Shown here: positions 39,772-49,302 of the stretch, one piece after another | How positions within the stretch are numbered: position 1 is the stretch's first letter | Layout: every line of letters starts with the position of its first letter | NCBI GenBank assembly: GCA_965278995.1 | Contig: OZ257136.1 | Span: 3,782,001 to 3,846,000, forward strand | Origin: JADJYF01 sp965278995 | Lineage (GTDB): Bacteria; Pseudomonadota; Gammaproteobacteria; Ga0077536 | Direction of reading: 5' to 3' | Length of the DNA: 64,000 nt | Notes under the pieces: model-generated | The model's input: the letters and a program-made list of their open reading frames with translations, nothing else | The model's database searches: none | Told to the model about the DNA's origin: nothing | Made by a program: the position numbers and the translations under genes

Positions 39772-40410
39772 ATGAGCGACCCCAGCGCACGCCTGCTTGG
39801 ACGGCCCAAAGACGTCGAGAAGCGCGCAGCCATTTTGGTTGCGGCATCATTGTTGTTTCTCGAGCAGGGCTTCGAGCGCACCACGCTCGAAGCAGTGGCG
39901 GCTCGAGCAGGTGTCTCGAAATTGACGGTGTACAGTCATTTTCATAACAAGGAAGGACTCTTCGAAGCGCTGATCGCAAGCAAATGCGAAGAATGTTTCG
40001 AGGCACGCGAGTTCTCTGAACTAGCGCCGCTGGGGCCGCCGGTAGCGCTGACTCGTATCGCAAATGCGTTTCTGAGCCTGATGTTCCAGCCCGATGTGCT
40101 CGCGCTGCATCGCGTACTGATTGCGAGTGCGACACCCGAACCGGGCATGAACGTGACGTTCTGGGAATCCGGCCCATTGCCGACGATTGCTGCGTTCGAA
40201 CGCCTGCTCGCCCGCTTTCATGCGGACGGTGATTTAACGATTACCAATCCCACCCGCGCAGCCGATCAATTCTTTTCAATGCTGAAAGGCAGCGACCATC
40301 TCCGGGTTCTGCTGCATATCGGCCCTCTGCCTTCGACCCGAGAACTCAACGCGATAGCCAAAGCGACAGTCGAGATGTTTCTGCGCGCCTACGCGATATC
40401 AGCGGATTGA
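39772..40410 (+). CDS. TetR/AcrR-family transcriptional regulator
   Basis: A 212-residue repressor-type protein. The N-terminal helix-turn-helix (about 15-62) reads AAILVAASLLFLEQGFERTT then VAARAGVSKLTVYSHFHNKEGLF. The all-helical C-terminal ligand domain resembles the AefR-like group. It is convergent to the RND efflux operon, and its last 12 bases overlap the pump gene end. The palindrome TATAC-N6-GTATA at the efflux promoter is the most likely target. An inducing ligand cannot be predicted. Confidence 0.87.
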   Translation: MSDPSARLLGRPKDVEKRAAILVAASLLFLEQGFERTTLEAVAARAGVSKLTVYSHFHNKEGLFEALIASKCEECFEAREFSELAPLGPPVALTRIANAFLSLMFQPDVLALHRVLIASATPEPGMNVTFWESGPLPTIAAFERLLARFHADGDLTITNPTRAADQFFSMLKGSDHLRVLLHIGPLPSTRELNAIAKATVEMFLRAYAISAD

Positions 40411-43400
40411 GCCGTGCCGCGGCACGCGAAACCACGCCGCGTACAATGCCGGCAGGAACAATAGCGTCAGCACAGTCGCCGCAATCAGGCCGCCCATGAT
40501 GGCAACTGCCATCGGCCCGAAGAATACGCTGCCGGATAGCGGAATCATGGCTAGCACAGCAGCGAGCGCAGTCAACACGATGGGACGGAAGCGACGCACA
40601 GTCGCCTCGACGACGGCATCGAAAGGCGCGCGACCCTGTTCGAGATCCTGGCGGATCTGATCGATCAGAATGACGCTGTTCCGCATGATCATGCCGAACA
40701 GCGCGATGGTGCCGAGCATGGCAACGAAGCCGAAAGGTTGCTTGAAGATCATGAGGAACGCGGCGACGCCGATAATGCCCAGCGGGGCGGTGAGGAACAC
40801 CATGGCGGTCTGCGAGAAACTTTTCAGCTGAATCATCAATACGGTCAGCACGACCAACACGAACAACGGCATGCCCGTCATCACACTGGCCTGACCTTTG
40901 CCTGCATCTTCGACCGTGCCACCGACTTCCAGCCGATAGCCGCGCGGCAGTTGGCTTTCCAGCGCGGTCATTTCCTGCGCCAGCATGGCAACGACTTCGG
41001 GCGGTTGGATGGCCGAGTAGATGTCCGCCCGTACGGTTATTGTCGGCACCCGGTTGCGGCGCCACAGAATTCCTTCCTCGAATCCATATTCGATATGTGC
41101 CACTTGACCTAGAGCGACATTCTTGCCGCTGGCCGTTGGCACAGACAGGCTGCTCAGCAGTTCGAGTCGCGAGCGTTCGTCTGGCGGTCCACGTAGCACT
41201 ATCTGGATCAGCTTGTTGTCTTCGCGATAAGTTGAGGCGGCAACACCATTAACTGCAACATCGATGATCTGGGCGATGCTTTGCGTGCTGACACCGAGGC
41301 TGCGGGCGCGGTCCTGGTCGACCTTGATGCGGATGACTTTGGACGGCTCTGCGGTATCGAGATGGACGCCGCTGGTGTAAGCGTTGGCGCGTAACAGACC
41401 CGCAATCTTTTCGGCATGCGTGCGGGCCACGGCGCGGTCTGGACCGGACACACGATACTGCAGCACATAGCCTACCGGTGGACCGTTCTCGATACGATTG
41501 ACGCGCCAGCGTAGATCAGGAAATGCCTGCGGAAACTGCTCGAGCAGCTGCACTCGAACTCGCTCGCGTGCGGCGAAATCATGGGTGTTGAGTACGAATT
41601 GCGCAAAGCTTTGCGCCGGCAGCTGTTGATCCAGTGGCAAAATGAAACGAGGCGCGCCGCTGCCAATGTAGCCGACAAAGCTATCGATGCCATCGGTCTC
41701 GGCCAGGATGTGCTCGAGTCGCTTCGCGGCTGCATCGGTCTGATTGATGGAAGCGCCTTCGGGAAGCTTGAGATCGATCAGAAGCTCGAGGCGTGTCGAG
41801 TCCGGGAAAAACTGCTGCGGCACTTTACCGAACACGACCAGGCTGCCGGCGAACACGGCAATCGTCACTCCGATAGTCAGCCACCGGTGCCTGACACAGG
41901 TCCGCACCACGCCGCGAAAGACATTGTAGAAACGCGTGTGGTAGACGGCGTGCTCTTCATGTTCAGCCGGCTCGGCCGGCAGACCGCGCTCCGGCAACAT
42001 CAAGTAACCCAGCAGAGGCACGAACACGACCGCCGCTACCCACGATAACAACAGCGCGATGACAGTGACCTGAAAGATGGCGACCGTATATTCACCGGTG
42101 CTGCTTTTTGCCGTCGCTATCGGCAGAAAACCAGCGGCCGTGATCAGAGTGCCGGACAGCATCGGGAACGCCGTCGTGCGATAGGCAAATGCTGCCGCCT
42201 GCAGTCGATCGTAGCCTTCCTCAAGTTTGACCGACATCATTTCGACAGCGATGATCGCGTCATCCACAAGCAGTCCGAGCGCGATCACCAGCGCACCGAG
42301 CGAGGTCTTGTGCAGACCGATACCGAAATAGTGCATGCAGGCAAAAGTCATCGCCAGCACGAGCGGTATCGAGAGCGCGACGACCAGACCGGTACGCACA
42401 CCGAGCGACAGGAAACACACGGCCAGGACAATCACGACAGCTTCGCCGAGCGCAGTGACGAACTCCCGCACCCCACTCGCCACGGCACGCGGCTGATCGG
42501 CAAGTCTCGACAGAGCCATGCCCAGCGGAACCTCGCGGTTGAGCTTGTCGAATTCGGCGTCGAGTTGATGGCCCAATTGGATGATGTCGCCGCCGGCTTC
42601 CATGGAGACCGCGATGCCGATTGCTTGTTCGCCGTTGAAGCGAAGGCGTTGCGCTGGCGGATCCTGATAGCCGCGATAGACCCGGGCGATATCGCCGAGA
42701 CGGAATGTCCGTCCTTCGTACTCGATGGGGAGGTTCCGCACTTCATCGAGCGAATGCAGCCCGCCGGACACGCGCAGGTAGATTTTGTCGGTGGTGGTGT
42801 CGAAATCCCCGGCGGCAACGATCTCGTTCTGTTGCCGCAGGACCGATTCGATCAGGCGCGGCGGAATGCCGAGTTGATCGCGACGAGAGTTACTGATGTC
42901 GATGAAGATGCGCTCTTCCTGCAGTCCAAGCAGGTCGACTTTGGCCACATCGCGGACCCGGAGCAGGCGGTCACGGACTCGCTCGGCGTAGTCCTTCAGT
43001 TCGGCGTAGCTGTAGTCCTTGCCCTGCAACGCGTAAATATTGCCGAAAGTATCGGCAAACTCGTCATTGAACGACGGACCAATGACATCAGGCGGCAGGC
43101 GATGGCGGATATCGGCCACTTTCTTGCGCGCCTGATAGTAGTTCTCTGGCATCGAGGCCGGCGGCAGATCTTCGCGAAAAATGATGAAGATCTGCGATTC
43201 GCCGGGGCGTGAATAGCTGCGCAGGAAGTCGAGCGAGTTGAGCTCCTGGAGCTTTTCCTCGATCTTGTCGGTCACCAGCCGATCGACTTCGTCGGCGGTG
43301 GCTCCAGGCCACTGGGTTCGGATGACCATTATGCGGAACGTAAACGGGGGGTCTTCGGACTGGCCGAGATGGAAGTACGACCACACGCCGCCGATTGCGA

Positions 43401-43470
43401 ACAGCAGCATGAAATAAGCGACCAACGAACGGTTGGCGAGCGCCCACGCGCTAAGATTGAAACGACTCAC
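40399..43470 (-). CDS. RND efflux pump inner-membrane subunit (HAE-1 type)
   Basis: A 1023-residue RND permease with the two-fold architecture: helix 1, a large periplasmic loop, helices 2-7, a second large loop, and helices 8-12. The proton-relay aspartates are present in LGLLVDDAIIAVEMM. N-terminal WSYFHLGQSEDPPFTFR and the loop QWPGATADEVDRLVTDKIEE are typical. It follows the membrane fusion protein gene by 28 bases. No outer-membrane channel gene is encoded here, so the pump probably uses a TolC-like protein from elsewhere. The substrate is unknown. Confidence 0.92.
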   Translation of the reverse strand: MSRFNLSAWALANRSLVAYFMLLFAIGGVWSYFHLGQSEDPPFTFRIMVIRTQWPGATADEVDRLVTDKIEEKLQELNSLDFLRSYSRPGESQIFIIFREDLPPASMPENYYQARKKVADIRHRLPPDVIGPSFNDEFADTFGNIYALQGKDYSYAELKDYAERVRDRLLRVRDVAKVDLLGLQEERIFIDISNSRRDQLGIPPRLIESVLRQQNEIVAAGDFDTTTDKIYLRVSGGLHSLDEVRNLPIEYEGRTFRLGDIARVYRGYQDPPAQRLRFNGEQAIGIAVSMEAGGDIIQLGHQLDAEFDKLNREVPLGMALSRLADQPRAVASGVREFVTALGEAVVIVLAVCFLSLGVRTGLVVALSIPLVLAMTFACMHYFGIGLHKTSLGALVIALGLLVDDAIIAVEMMSVKLEEGYDRLQAAAFAYRTTAFPMLSGTLITAAGFLPIATAKSSTGEYTVAIFQVTVIALLLSWVAAVVFVPLLGYLMLPERGLPAEPAEHEEHAVYHTRFYNVFRGVVRTCVRHRWLTIGVTIAVFAGSLVVFGKVPQQFFPDSTRLELLIDLKLPEGASINQTDAAAKRLEHILAETDGIDSFVGYIGSGAPRFILPLDQQLPAQSFAQFVLNTHDFAARERVRVQLLEQFPQAFPDLRWRVNRIENGPPVGYVLQYRVSGPDRAVARTHAEKIAGLLRANAYTSGVHLDTAEPSKVIRIKVDQDRARSLGVSTQSIAQIIDVAVNGVAASTYREDNKLIQIVLRGPPDERSRLELLSSLSVPTASGKNVALGQVAHIEYGFEEGILWRRNRVPTITVRADIYSAIQPPEVVAMLAQEMTALESQLPRGYRLEVGGTVEDAGKGQASVMTGMPLFVLVVLTVLMIQLKSFSQTAMVFLTAPLGIIGVAAFLMIFKQPFGFVAMLGTIALFGMIMRNSVILIDQIRQDLEQGRAPFDAVVEATVRRFRPIVLTALAAVLAMIPLSGSVFFGPMAVAIMGGLIAATVLTLLFLPALYAAWFRVPRHGSIR

Positions 43471-43498
43471 CGCAGTAGGTAACGCAACGTCAGTTCGG

Positions 43499-44608
43499 CT
43501 AAAGCGCTGCTTTGGCGGAGCGCTCGACAGCCTGCACCGCCATACCGGCGGTCAACAGGTGAACACCGGCAGTGACCAGTCGGTCGTCGCTCTGCAACGG
43601 GCCGGTTATTGCAACGCTGTCATCGAGATAACGCAATACGGTGACCGGCACCGCTTCGACGGTGTCGCCATCGGCACCGGCTTTTACCCGCCACACGGCA
43701 GGCTGGTTACTGCCGATGGCGCCGAGTGCCGTGGCCGGCAGACGGAAAATCGCCGCATCGCCGATCACCCGGAGTAGAACTGTAGCAGTCGCACCGAGGC
43801 GCACGTGTTCGTCTGCATCGAGGATCGTAATGCGCGCAAGATGCGTGCGTGTTGCGCTGTCAGCCTGGGGATTGATGTCGCGAACGTGACCGCGATAGTG
43901 CTTGTCGGGGTTACTGTAGAGTTCGATTTCGATCTCTGTTGCGCTGCGCAGCGCTTCGAGCTTCCCTTCGGCAATCGACACGTGCACTTCGCGCTCGCCG
44001 TCCGCTGCGAAACGCACTATCGGCTCGCCGGCGGTGACGACATTGCCGGGCTCAGCCATGATCTCGGTGACAACACCGGCAGCGTCGGCAGTCAGACGTG
44101 TGTAACGTGACTGGTTGGCGGCCAGATTGAATTGCGCCTCGACCTGCTTCAGCCGGGCACGCGCCAGCAAGGTGGTGTTGACGCGCGTATCGAGGTGGGA
44201 TTGACCGACGAATCCGCGTTCACGCAAATCGCCATAACGTGACTGCTCGGCTTGCGCGAGCACGAGATCGGCCTGTGCTGCAGCGACGGCCGCACGCGCC
44301 GCTTCGAGATTCAATGCTGCATCGACGGGATCGAGCACGGCGAGCACGGCGCCAGGCTCGACGTGAGCACCCATATCGACGCGTCTTTCGGCCACTTTGC
44401 CTGCGATGCGGAACGAGAGATTCGCTTCGACCCGTGCATGGATTGAGCCCGGCAGTACTTCGCCGTCGGCCGCCGCCAACATCGACTGCGGCACCTCGAC
44501 GACTACCGATCGTGCCATCGTTGCAGCCGGCGTCGGCTTGTCACAGCCGGCCACGAACAGCAGCACAACGAAAGCGGATACTGCGGGCAAGCATCGGCGC
44601 ACCGTCAT
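43499..44608 (-). CDS. RND efflux periplasmic adaptor (membrane fusion lipoprotein)
   Basis: About 369 residues. With the ATG at 44608 it begins with a signal peptide ending in a lipobox VAGC. A barrel-sandwich domain, a coiled-coil hairpin rich in Ala/Arg/Gln (about 75-150), and beta-barrel and membrane-proximal domains follow. The frame is open upstream to 44701, but that region contains the promoter and operator. It is the first gene of the efflux operon and couples the RND pump to an outer-membrane channel. Confidence 0.88.
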   Translation of the reverse strand: MTVRRCLPAVSAFVVLLFVAGCDKPTPAATMARSVVVEVPQSMLAAADGEVLPGSIHARVEANLSFRIAGKVAERRVDMGAHVEPGAVLAVLDPVDAALNLEAARAAVAAAQADLVLAQAEQSRYGDLRERGFVGQSHLDTRVNTTLLARARLKQVEAQFNLAANQSRYTRLTADAAGVVTEIMAEPGNVVTAGEPIVRFAADGEREVHVSIAEGKLEALRSATEIEIELYSNPDKHYRGHVRDINPQADSATRTHLARITILDADEHVRLGATATVLLRVIGDAAIFRLPATALGAIGSNQPAVWRVKAGADGDTVEAVPVTVLRYLDDSVAITGPLQSDDRLVTAGVHLLTAGMAVQAVERSAKAAL

Positions 44609-44625
44609 GGCAGAAGCCTGAAAAA

Positions 44626-44641
44626 TATACTGAACGGTATA
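44626..44641 (-). promoter_or_regulatory. Palindromic operator TATAC-N6-GTATA of the efflux operon
   Basis: A perfect 5+5 inverted repeat TATAC (44626-44630) and GTATA (44637-44641), 17 bases upstream of the adaptor ATG. It overlaps A+T-rich sequence that could form the -10 region. The size and symmetry suit a TetR-family dimer. The TetR gene at the other end of the operon is the obvious candidate. Confidence 0.55.
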
Positions 44642-44996
44642 GTACATTAAATAACCAAGACGGAACCAGCCACTCGATCGCAGACGGTCACCCCAGCGCA
44701 ACTAGCCCAGTTGGGTCAGTCGGCTTGCCCGGTACGGTGCCGGGCCGCGCGCCTGTCTGTTCACTTGCTGACGAGTCCGAATATACTGCGAGACAGCCTG
44801 GCTGCCTCGCGGGGGGAATCCTTGAGGACGGCCTGGCTCAACGGATATGTATCGGCCGTCAGCGACCGTATCCGTCCTTCGTTCCCGAGAAATCCACCGT
44901 TCGCCCGCGGGCGTCTGGAACCGCCCGGGAGCGTATTTCCGAGAGGGACTGACTCCCTCTCTCGATCGAAATGCCCAGCTTCAGGAGACGACAGGT
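44642..44996. other. Divergent intergenic region between two exporter operons
   Basis: About 355 bases without a supported gene. Apart from the adjacent palindromic operator, it contains a possible plus-strand promoter for the second exporter, TTCACT (44760-44765) and TATACT (44782-44787) with a 16-base spacer. This would give a leader of about 200 bases. A short GCCCGG/CCGGGC hairpin lies near 44727-44745. An open frame runs through the right half into the exporter gene but has no ribosome-binding site and atypical composition. Confidence 0.35.
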
Positions 44997-47441
44997 ATGA
45001 GCGAAGTCCGTACACCACCACCGATGCGCACAACGCGCGGACATCGGCTCGCCAACTGGTTGATGGATCGGAAGTGGATCTCCTTCGGCATCATCATGAT
45101 CCCGACGCTGGTTCTCGCCTATTTCATTCCGTCCATCCAGGTCTACTCCCGGTTCGCCGATCTGCTGCCCGCGCGTCACGAGTACATCGTCAATTACAAC
45201 CGGATGAAGCAGACTTTCGGCGGCGCCAATGTCGTGACAATGGCACTCGAAGTAACTGACCCGAAAGCCGACATTTTCACTTACGACACACTGAAGAAAG
45301 TCGTCCACATCACTGAAGAAGTCGACTTGATTGGTGGCGTCAACCACTACCAGGTCGCCAGTATCGCCCACCCCAAGATCCGGCGTATCCGCACCACGGC
45401 GGGCGGTCTGATCAAATCGGAATCCGTGCTGCCGAAAGATCTTCCCAAGGAACCTGAAGCGCTCAAACAGTTGCGTGAAGAGTCGTTCAATAACGACATC
45501 GTCTACGGCACCTACCTCTCGGCCGATGGGAGGGCTGCGCTTGTCGTCGCCGGTTTTGACGAAGAACGGCTGAATTACGTCGATATTCATACCAAGCTTC
45601 AAGCTCTGAAGAACGAAGTCGAGGCTGACGGCCAGACCCGCCTCTACATTGCGGGCGAGCCGATGCTGAAAGGCTGGATTTACTACTACTCGAAAGAACT
45701 GAAAGTCATTTTCGGTGTGACCGGGTTCGTCATGATCCTGCTGTTGTGGATCCATTTCGGTTCCATCACCGGTGTGGTCGTACCGACGCTGGGAACATTC
45801 CTCTCGGCGGTCTGGGGTCTCGGCTTCGTCGGTTTCATGCGCTACAACCTCGACCCGCTCATTCTGGTCGTGCCGATCCTGATCTCCGCACGCACGGCGA
45901 GCCATTGCGTACAGATGATGGAACGCTTCTACGACGAAATCCGTGTCGGCAGGGATCGCGAAAGCGCCGTGCGCGTTGCCATGGGCGAACTGATACTGCC
46001 GGCCGGTCTCGGCATTCTGGCCGACGCCATGGCGCTGTTGGTACTGGCGCTGTCGTCGATGCCGCTGATCGCGAAGCTCGGCTACTACTGTGCATTCTGG
46101 GGCGCCAGCAATCTGATCACGGTGGCGATCCTGGTGCCACTGATCATGTCACTGCTGCCGACACCGAAAGTGACCGTGCAGGAAGAGCACAAGCATCTGC
46201 CGTCACGCATGATGCATAACCTCGGCGTGTTCCTGGTCGGGCCGAAAGCATCGACGTTCATTTTCGCCGGCGCCATTGCGCTGACTGCCTGGGCTTTTGC
46301 TTTCGGTTGGTCAGTGCAGATTGGTGAAAGCAAACCCGGGTCGCCGATCTTGTTCCCGGATCAGGAATACAACGTGGCGGCTGCCACGATTGCCGATCGT
46401 TTCGCCGGTGCCAATCAGCTCAATATCTTCTTCGAAGGTAACGAGCCGCATAAGATGAAGGACCCGAAAGTCGTCGCGATGATGGAAGAGTTCGGTCGCT
46501 ATATGGCCAGCACCATCAACTTTGGCGGCACGCGTGACATCCCCCATCTGGTCCGCTCGATCAATCGTCTGTATCACTACGACGACCCGCGCTGGTCGCT
46601 GGTTCCGGCGACGCAGAAGGATATCGGCAACACGTTATTCATGTATGAAGCAGGCGCGGCGGTGCCAGGCGTTATTCTGGAATACATGGATCTCGAAGGT
46701 CGTACGGCCAACTTCACCGTGTTCTACAAGGACGCGACCGGCAAAACCGTGGAGCATGCCATCGCAGCTGCCAAGAAGTATGTCGAAGCGCATCCGATAG
46801 AAGGCGTCAAGGCAAGCTTCGCCGGCGGCATTATCGGAACCACCGCGGCAGCCAACGAGGAAACCGAAATCTCGGACCTCAAGATGACGGTTGCCATCAT
46901 CTCGCTGGTGACGATCGCGATCATGATCGCGTATCAGTCGATATTCGCCGGCGTGATGGTGTTCGTACTGCTGATCATCTGCGTGATGACCAACCGCGCT
47001 TTCATGACCGTGCGTGATATCGGCCTGAACGTCAACACATTGCCGGTGACTTCCGTCGGTATCGGTGTCGGTGTCGACTACGCCATCTACATGCTTGACC
47101 GGCTCAAGGAGGAGATGCGTCACCGCAATCTGTTCGATGCCATCGTGACGTCAATGCGCACTACCGGGGCTGCCATCCTGTTTACCGGTGTGACGGTCAT
47201 GGCCGGCATCATTTACTGGATCCCGGGTTCGTCACTGCGATTCAACAGCGAAATGGCCCTGCTGCTCTGCTTGCTGCTGACCAGCAACATGATCGGCGCC
47301 ATTACGCTGATCCCGCTGTGGGTACGAGTCTTCAAACCGAAGTTCGTGATGGATTCCCACGTCGACGATGCGGACACCGTGCGCGACCAGAAGCTGGGCG
47401 CCTGGCAAGCCGAAGCGATGGCCAGGACCGGCGCGAGCTGA
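44997..47441 (+). CDS. RND-superfamily/MMPL-type exporter
   Basis: An 814-residue membrane protein of the MMPL/HAE-3 branch of the RND superfamily. Helix 1 near residues 30-48 is followed by a periplasmic domain, a first block of helices (about 235-400), a second periplasmic domain (about 430-630) and a second block of helices to the end. GIGVGVDYAIYMLDRLKEEM is a typical motif in the last block. AGGAGA eight bases upstream supports the ATG at 44997. Relatives export hydrophobic compounds or lipids. No adaptor gene accompanies it, and it stands alone between two minus-strand operons. Confidence 0.85.
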   Translation: MSEVRTPPPMRTTRGHRLANWLMDRKWISFGIIMIPTLVLAYFIPSIQVYSRFADLLPARHEYIVNYNRMKQTFGGANVVTMALEVTDPKADIFTYDTLKKVVHITEEVDLIGGVNHYQVASIAHPKIRRIRTTAGGLIKSESVLPKDLPKEPEALKQLREESFNNDIVYGTYLSADGRAALVVAGFDEERLNYVDIHTKLQALKNEVEADGQTRLYIAGEPMLKGWIYYYSKELKVIFGVTGFVMILLLWIHFGSITGVVVPTLGTFLSAVWGLGFVGFMRYNLDPLILVVPILISARTASHCVQMMERFYDEIRVGRDRESAVRVAMGELILPAGLGILADAMALLVLALSSMPLIAKLGYYCAFWGASNLITVAILVPLIMSLLPTPKVTVQEEHKHLPSRMMHNLGVFLVGPKASTFIFAGAIALTAWAFAFGWSVQIGESKPGSPILFPDQEYNVAAATIADRFAGANQLNIFFEGNEPHKMKDPKVVAMMEEFGRYMASTINFGGTRDIPHLVRSINRLYHYDDPRWSLVPATQKDIGNTLFMYEAGAAVPGVILEYMDLEGRTANFTVFYKDATGKTVEHAIAAAKKYVEAHPIEGVKASFAGGIIGTTAAANEETEISDLKMTVAIISLVTIAIMIAYQSIFAGVMVFVLLIICVMTNRAFMTVRDIGLNVNTLPVTSVGIGVGVDYAIYMLDRLKEEMRHRNLFDAIVTSMRTTGAAILFTGVTVMAGIIYWIPGSSLRFNSEMALLLCLLLTSNMIGAITLIPLWVRVFKPKFVMDSHVDDADTVRDQKLGAWQAEAMARTGAS

Positions 47442-47458
47442 AAGGCGCTGACGTCTGA

Positions 47459-47935
47459 TTACCCGCGACCAGCGCCCAGGCGCTGGTCGCGGTGATGCAG
47501 ACGTTCGCGCTCGCTGGTATGACCGACCACGACATGGATGACCAGCACAGGTAGCAGACAGACACCTGCCAGCAAGTGCAGCGCGGCCGCACAGCGCAAC
47601 GCAAAATCGCCGCCGAGATAGAATACGGCAACACCTGAACCGGCCAGGATTACCAGCGCTATGACCAGCGCGCTGCCGGCCCTGAGATTCGTTCCACGAC
47701 GCCAGCCGACACGCATGTGTACATGCCATAGCGCGCCGGCAATGCTGGCAATGACATACGCCAGCACGACATGCAGTGCCGCGATGGCAACACGCCCGCC
47801 TCCCGGCAGACGCCACGACAGCGGAATATCGAAGCGCAGATCGAGTGTCGTCGGTGCGAGCAACAGGCCGCTCACGACCAGTCCCGCTACCGTGGCATAG
47901 ATCAAACTGGTGAACCCGCGTGGGTAACCTTTCAT
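47459..47935 (-). CDS. Small four-helix membrane protein, b-type-cytochrome-like
   Basis: A 158-residue protein with four hydrophobic helices. Histidines lie in or near helices: ALHVVLAYV and LWHVHMR in the second region, ALHLLAGVCLLPVLVIHVVVGH in the fourth. This arrangement suggests binding of one or two b-type hemes. No exact family is certain. It is the last gene of the minus-strand flavoprotein operon and overlaps apbE by four bases. It may pass electrons to the FMN protein. A perfect 30-base palindrome covers the codons of its last ten residues. Confidence 0.6.
   Translation of the reverse strand: MKGYPRGFTSLIYATVAGLVVSGLLLAPTTLDLRFDIPLSWRLPGGGRVAIAALHVVLAYVIASIAGALWHVHMRVGWRRGTNLRAGSALVIALVILAGSGVAVFYLGGDFALRCAAALHLLAGVCLLPVLVIHVVVGHTSERERLHHRDQRLGAGRG
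47463..47492. repeat. Perfect 14-bp inverted repeat with 2-base centre
   Basis: The arms CCGCGACCAGCGCC (47463-47476) and GGCGCTGGTCGCGG (47479-47492) pair perfectly. The repeat lies between two convergent genes, inside the 3' end of the minus-strand cytochrome-like gene. It can form a very stable hairpin in either transcript. No T-run follows on either strand, so a classical intrinsic terminator is not shown, but a role at convergent transcript ends is likely. Confidence 0.6.
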
Positions 47936-48753
47936 GCCGGGCTGACCGCTGCCGTCACCAGCAGCATGCCTCCGAGATGCTCGATCAGCGATTTCCGCGA
48001 TGTCTCTGAAGCCAGCGCAGCCACTTTAGTCAACGCATCGGCTCGCCAGGCATGACGGGCGAGAATGGTCCAGACACCCGTGTGTCGGCTGCCATTGCTG
48101 CCACCGACAATATAGCCAGGAAAGCTTTCGTCGTGCTCGTCTGTGACTGCGGAACTTGCGATGGCTCCCTGTTGAAGATATCCGAGCGGGTGTTTGCCGC
48201 CATTCCTGTCGCGCACGACTACCGGGACTGAAGCCGCGCCGAAGGCGCGTAAATCGCCACCCGCATTGACCCAGCCGGCAGTTGCGCCATGGCCGCGCAT
48301 CGCCGCGACAGCCCTATCGACGGCGAATCCCTTGGCTATGCCATCCAGCGTTATGCGCAACGGCTTGCGCAGTAACGCACGACCTGCGGCGATCGCGATA
48401 TCGTCGGCAGTACCGTGAGCAAGGGGCGGCGGACCACCATGATCCGGCAATAGACCCCGACCAACGAGTGCACCGCCGACTGTACAGTCGAACAGACCGG
48501 CGCTGGCCCGCATCATTCCCCTGGCCAGTCCGAGCACACGCAAGCTGAGCGGAGACAGCGGCACTTCCATGCCTGGAGCGGCGTTCAGTGTGGACAACTC
48601 GCTGGCTGGGTCCTGAAAGCTCAGCAGGCGCTCGATAGTCTCAATCGCGCGAAATCCTGCGCCGATTGCAGCGTGCGCTGCTGTGCCATGCATCATTACG
48701 CCGACTTCGACAAACGTGCCCAGCAGCGGACGTTGCCGGCGAACGCTGTTCAT
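47932..48753 (-). CDS. apbE: FAD:protein FMN transferase ApbE
   Basis: A 273-residue flavin transferase that moves FMN from FAD to a threonine in exported proteins. It has DGIAKGFAVDRA, GWVNAGGDLRAFG for FAD binding, and the metal-site segment TILARHAWRADALTK. It lacks an obvious signal peptide. The gene overlaps the FMN-binding protein gene by four bases upstream and the membrane protein gene by four downstream, strongly implying that its target is the neighbour. Confidence 0.9.
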   Translation of the reverse strand: MNSVRRQRPLLGTFVEVGVMMHGTAAHAAIGAGFRAIETIERLLSFQDPASELSTLNAAPGMEVPLSPLSLRVLGLARGMMRASAGLFDCTVGGALVGRGLLPDHGGPPPLAHGTADDIAIAAGRALLRKPLRITLDGIAKGFAVDRAVAAMRGHGATAGWVNAGGDLRAFGAASVPVVVRDRNGGKHPLGYLQQGAIASSAVTDEHDESFPGYIVGGSNGSRHTGVWTILARHAWRADALTKVAALASETSRKSLIEHLGGMLLVTAAVSPA

Positions 48754-49292
48754 GGCCTTAGTGCCACCTGCTGCAGGACCAACATGCGCTTCACACCATC
48801 GAGAATATTCCTGCTCGACAACGTAGCGCCGCTGATGTTCGGCACATCGTCATCGAGCTTGAAGGGGTCGGCCAGCGACTTATTGCGAAAGTGCGCGCGC
48901 CACTTGGCATCGCGCACTTCGCCGCCGTGCGTCTCCCGGTAGCTCATGATCTCCAGGCCCAGGACGTGGCCGTCGGGGGAGAGCGCCACTCCGTAGGTGA
49001 TGAACTCATGCTTGCCGATGACTTCGTCGACGATGAACCAGCCGAGAAACTCACCATTGCGTACCGCCTGCCACGCTGCCTGCCGATCCCAGCGCTGGCG
49101 CACGCCGGAACGCTTCTTTATTTCGTCTTTCTGTGCGGAATTCAACTCGACCGTACGCTCGATAAAAGCCTGAGCGTCAGGAAAGAGGACGCGTTGGGCC
49201 TGCTCAGCCGTCAGGTAGTCATCGGCATAGGCCGGTATGATGAAGGCCGCTACCGGCACGAGGCATAAACTGACCCAATCGCGATCACGCAT
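48750..49292 (-). CDS. Exported FMN-binding domain protein (ApbE substrate)
   Basis: A 180-residue protein with a signal peptide ending near AYA (residue 23) and an FMN-binding domain (PF04205). The flavinylation motif SGAT is at residues 154-157, so FMN would be linked to Thr157. GAGGG eight bases before the ATG at 49292 decides the start over the TTG at 49313. It overlaps apbE by four bases. Placed between a beta-barrel-like protein and a cytochrome-like protein, it is probably the periplasmic redox carrier of the module. Confidence 0.85.
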   Translation of the reverse strand: MRDRDWVSLCLVPVAAFIIPAYADDYLTAEQAQRVLFPDAQAFIERTVELNSAQKDEIKKRSGVRQRWDRQAAWQAVRNGEFLGWFIVDEVIGKHEFITYGVALSPDGHVLGLEIMSYRETHGGEVRDAKWRAHFRNKSLADPFKLDDDVPNISGATLSSRNILDGVKRMLVLQQVALRP

Positions 49293-49302
49293 TTCGAGAC
49301 CC

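Noticed and set aside
42310..43212. Plus-strand open frame of 300 codons opposite the RND pump
   Set aside because: Antisense shadow of a conserved RND permease; no independent support.
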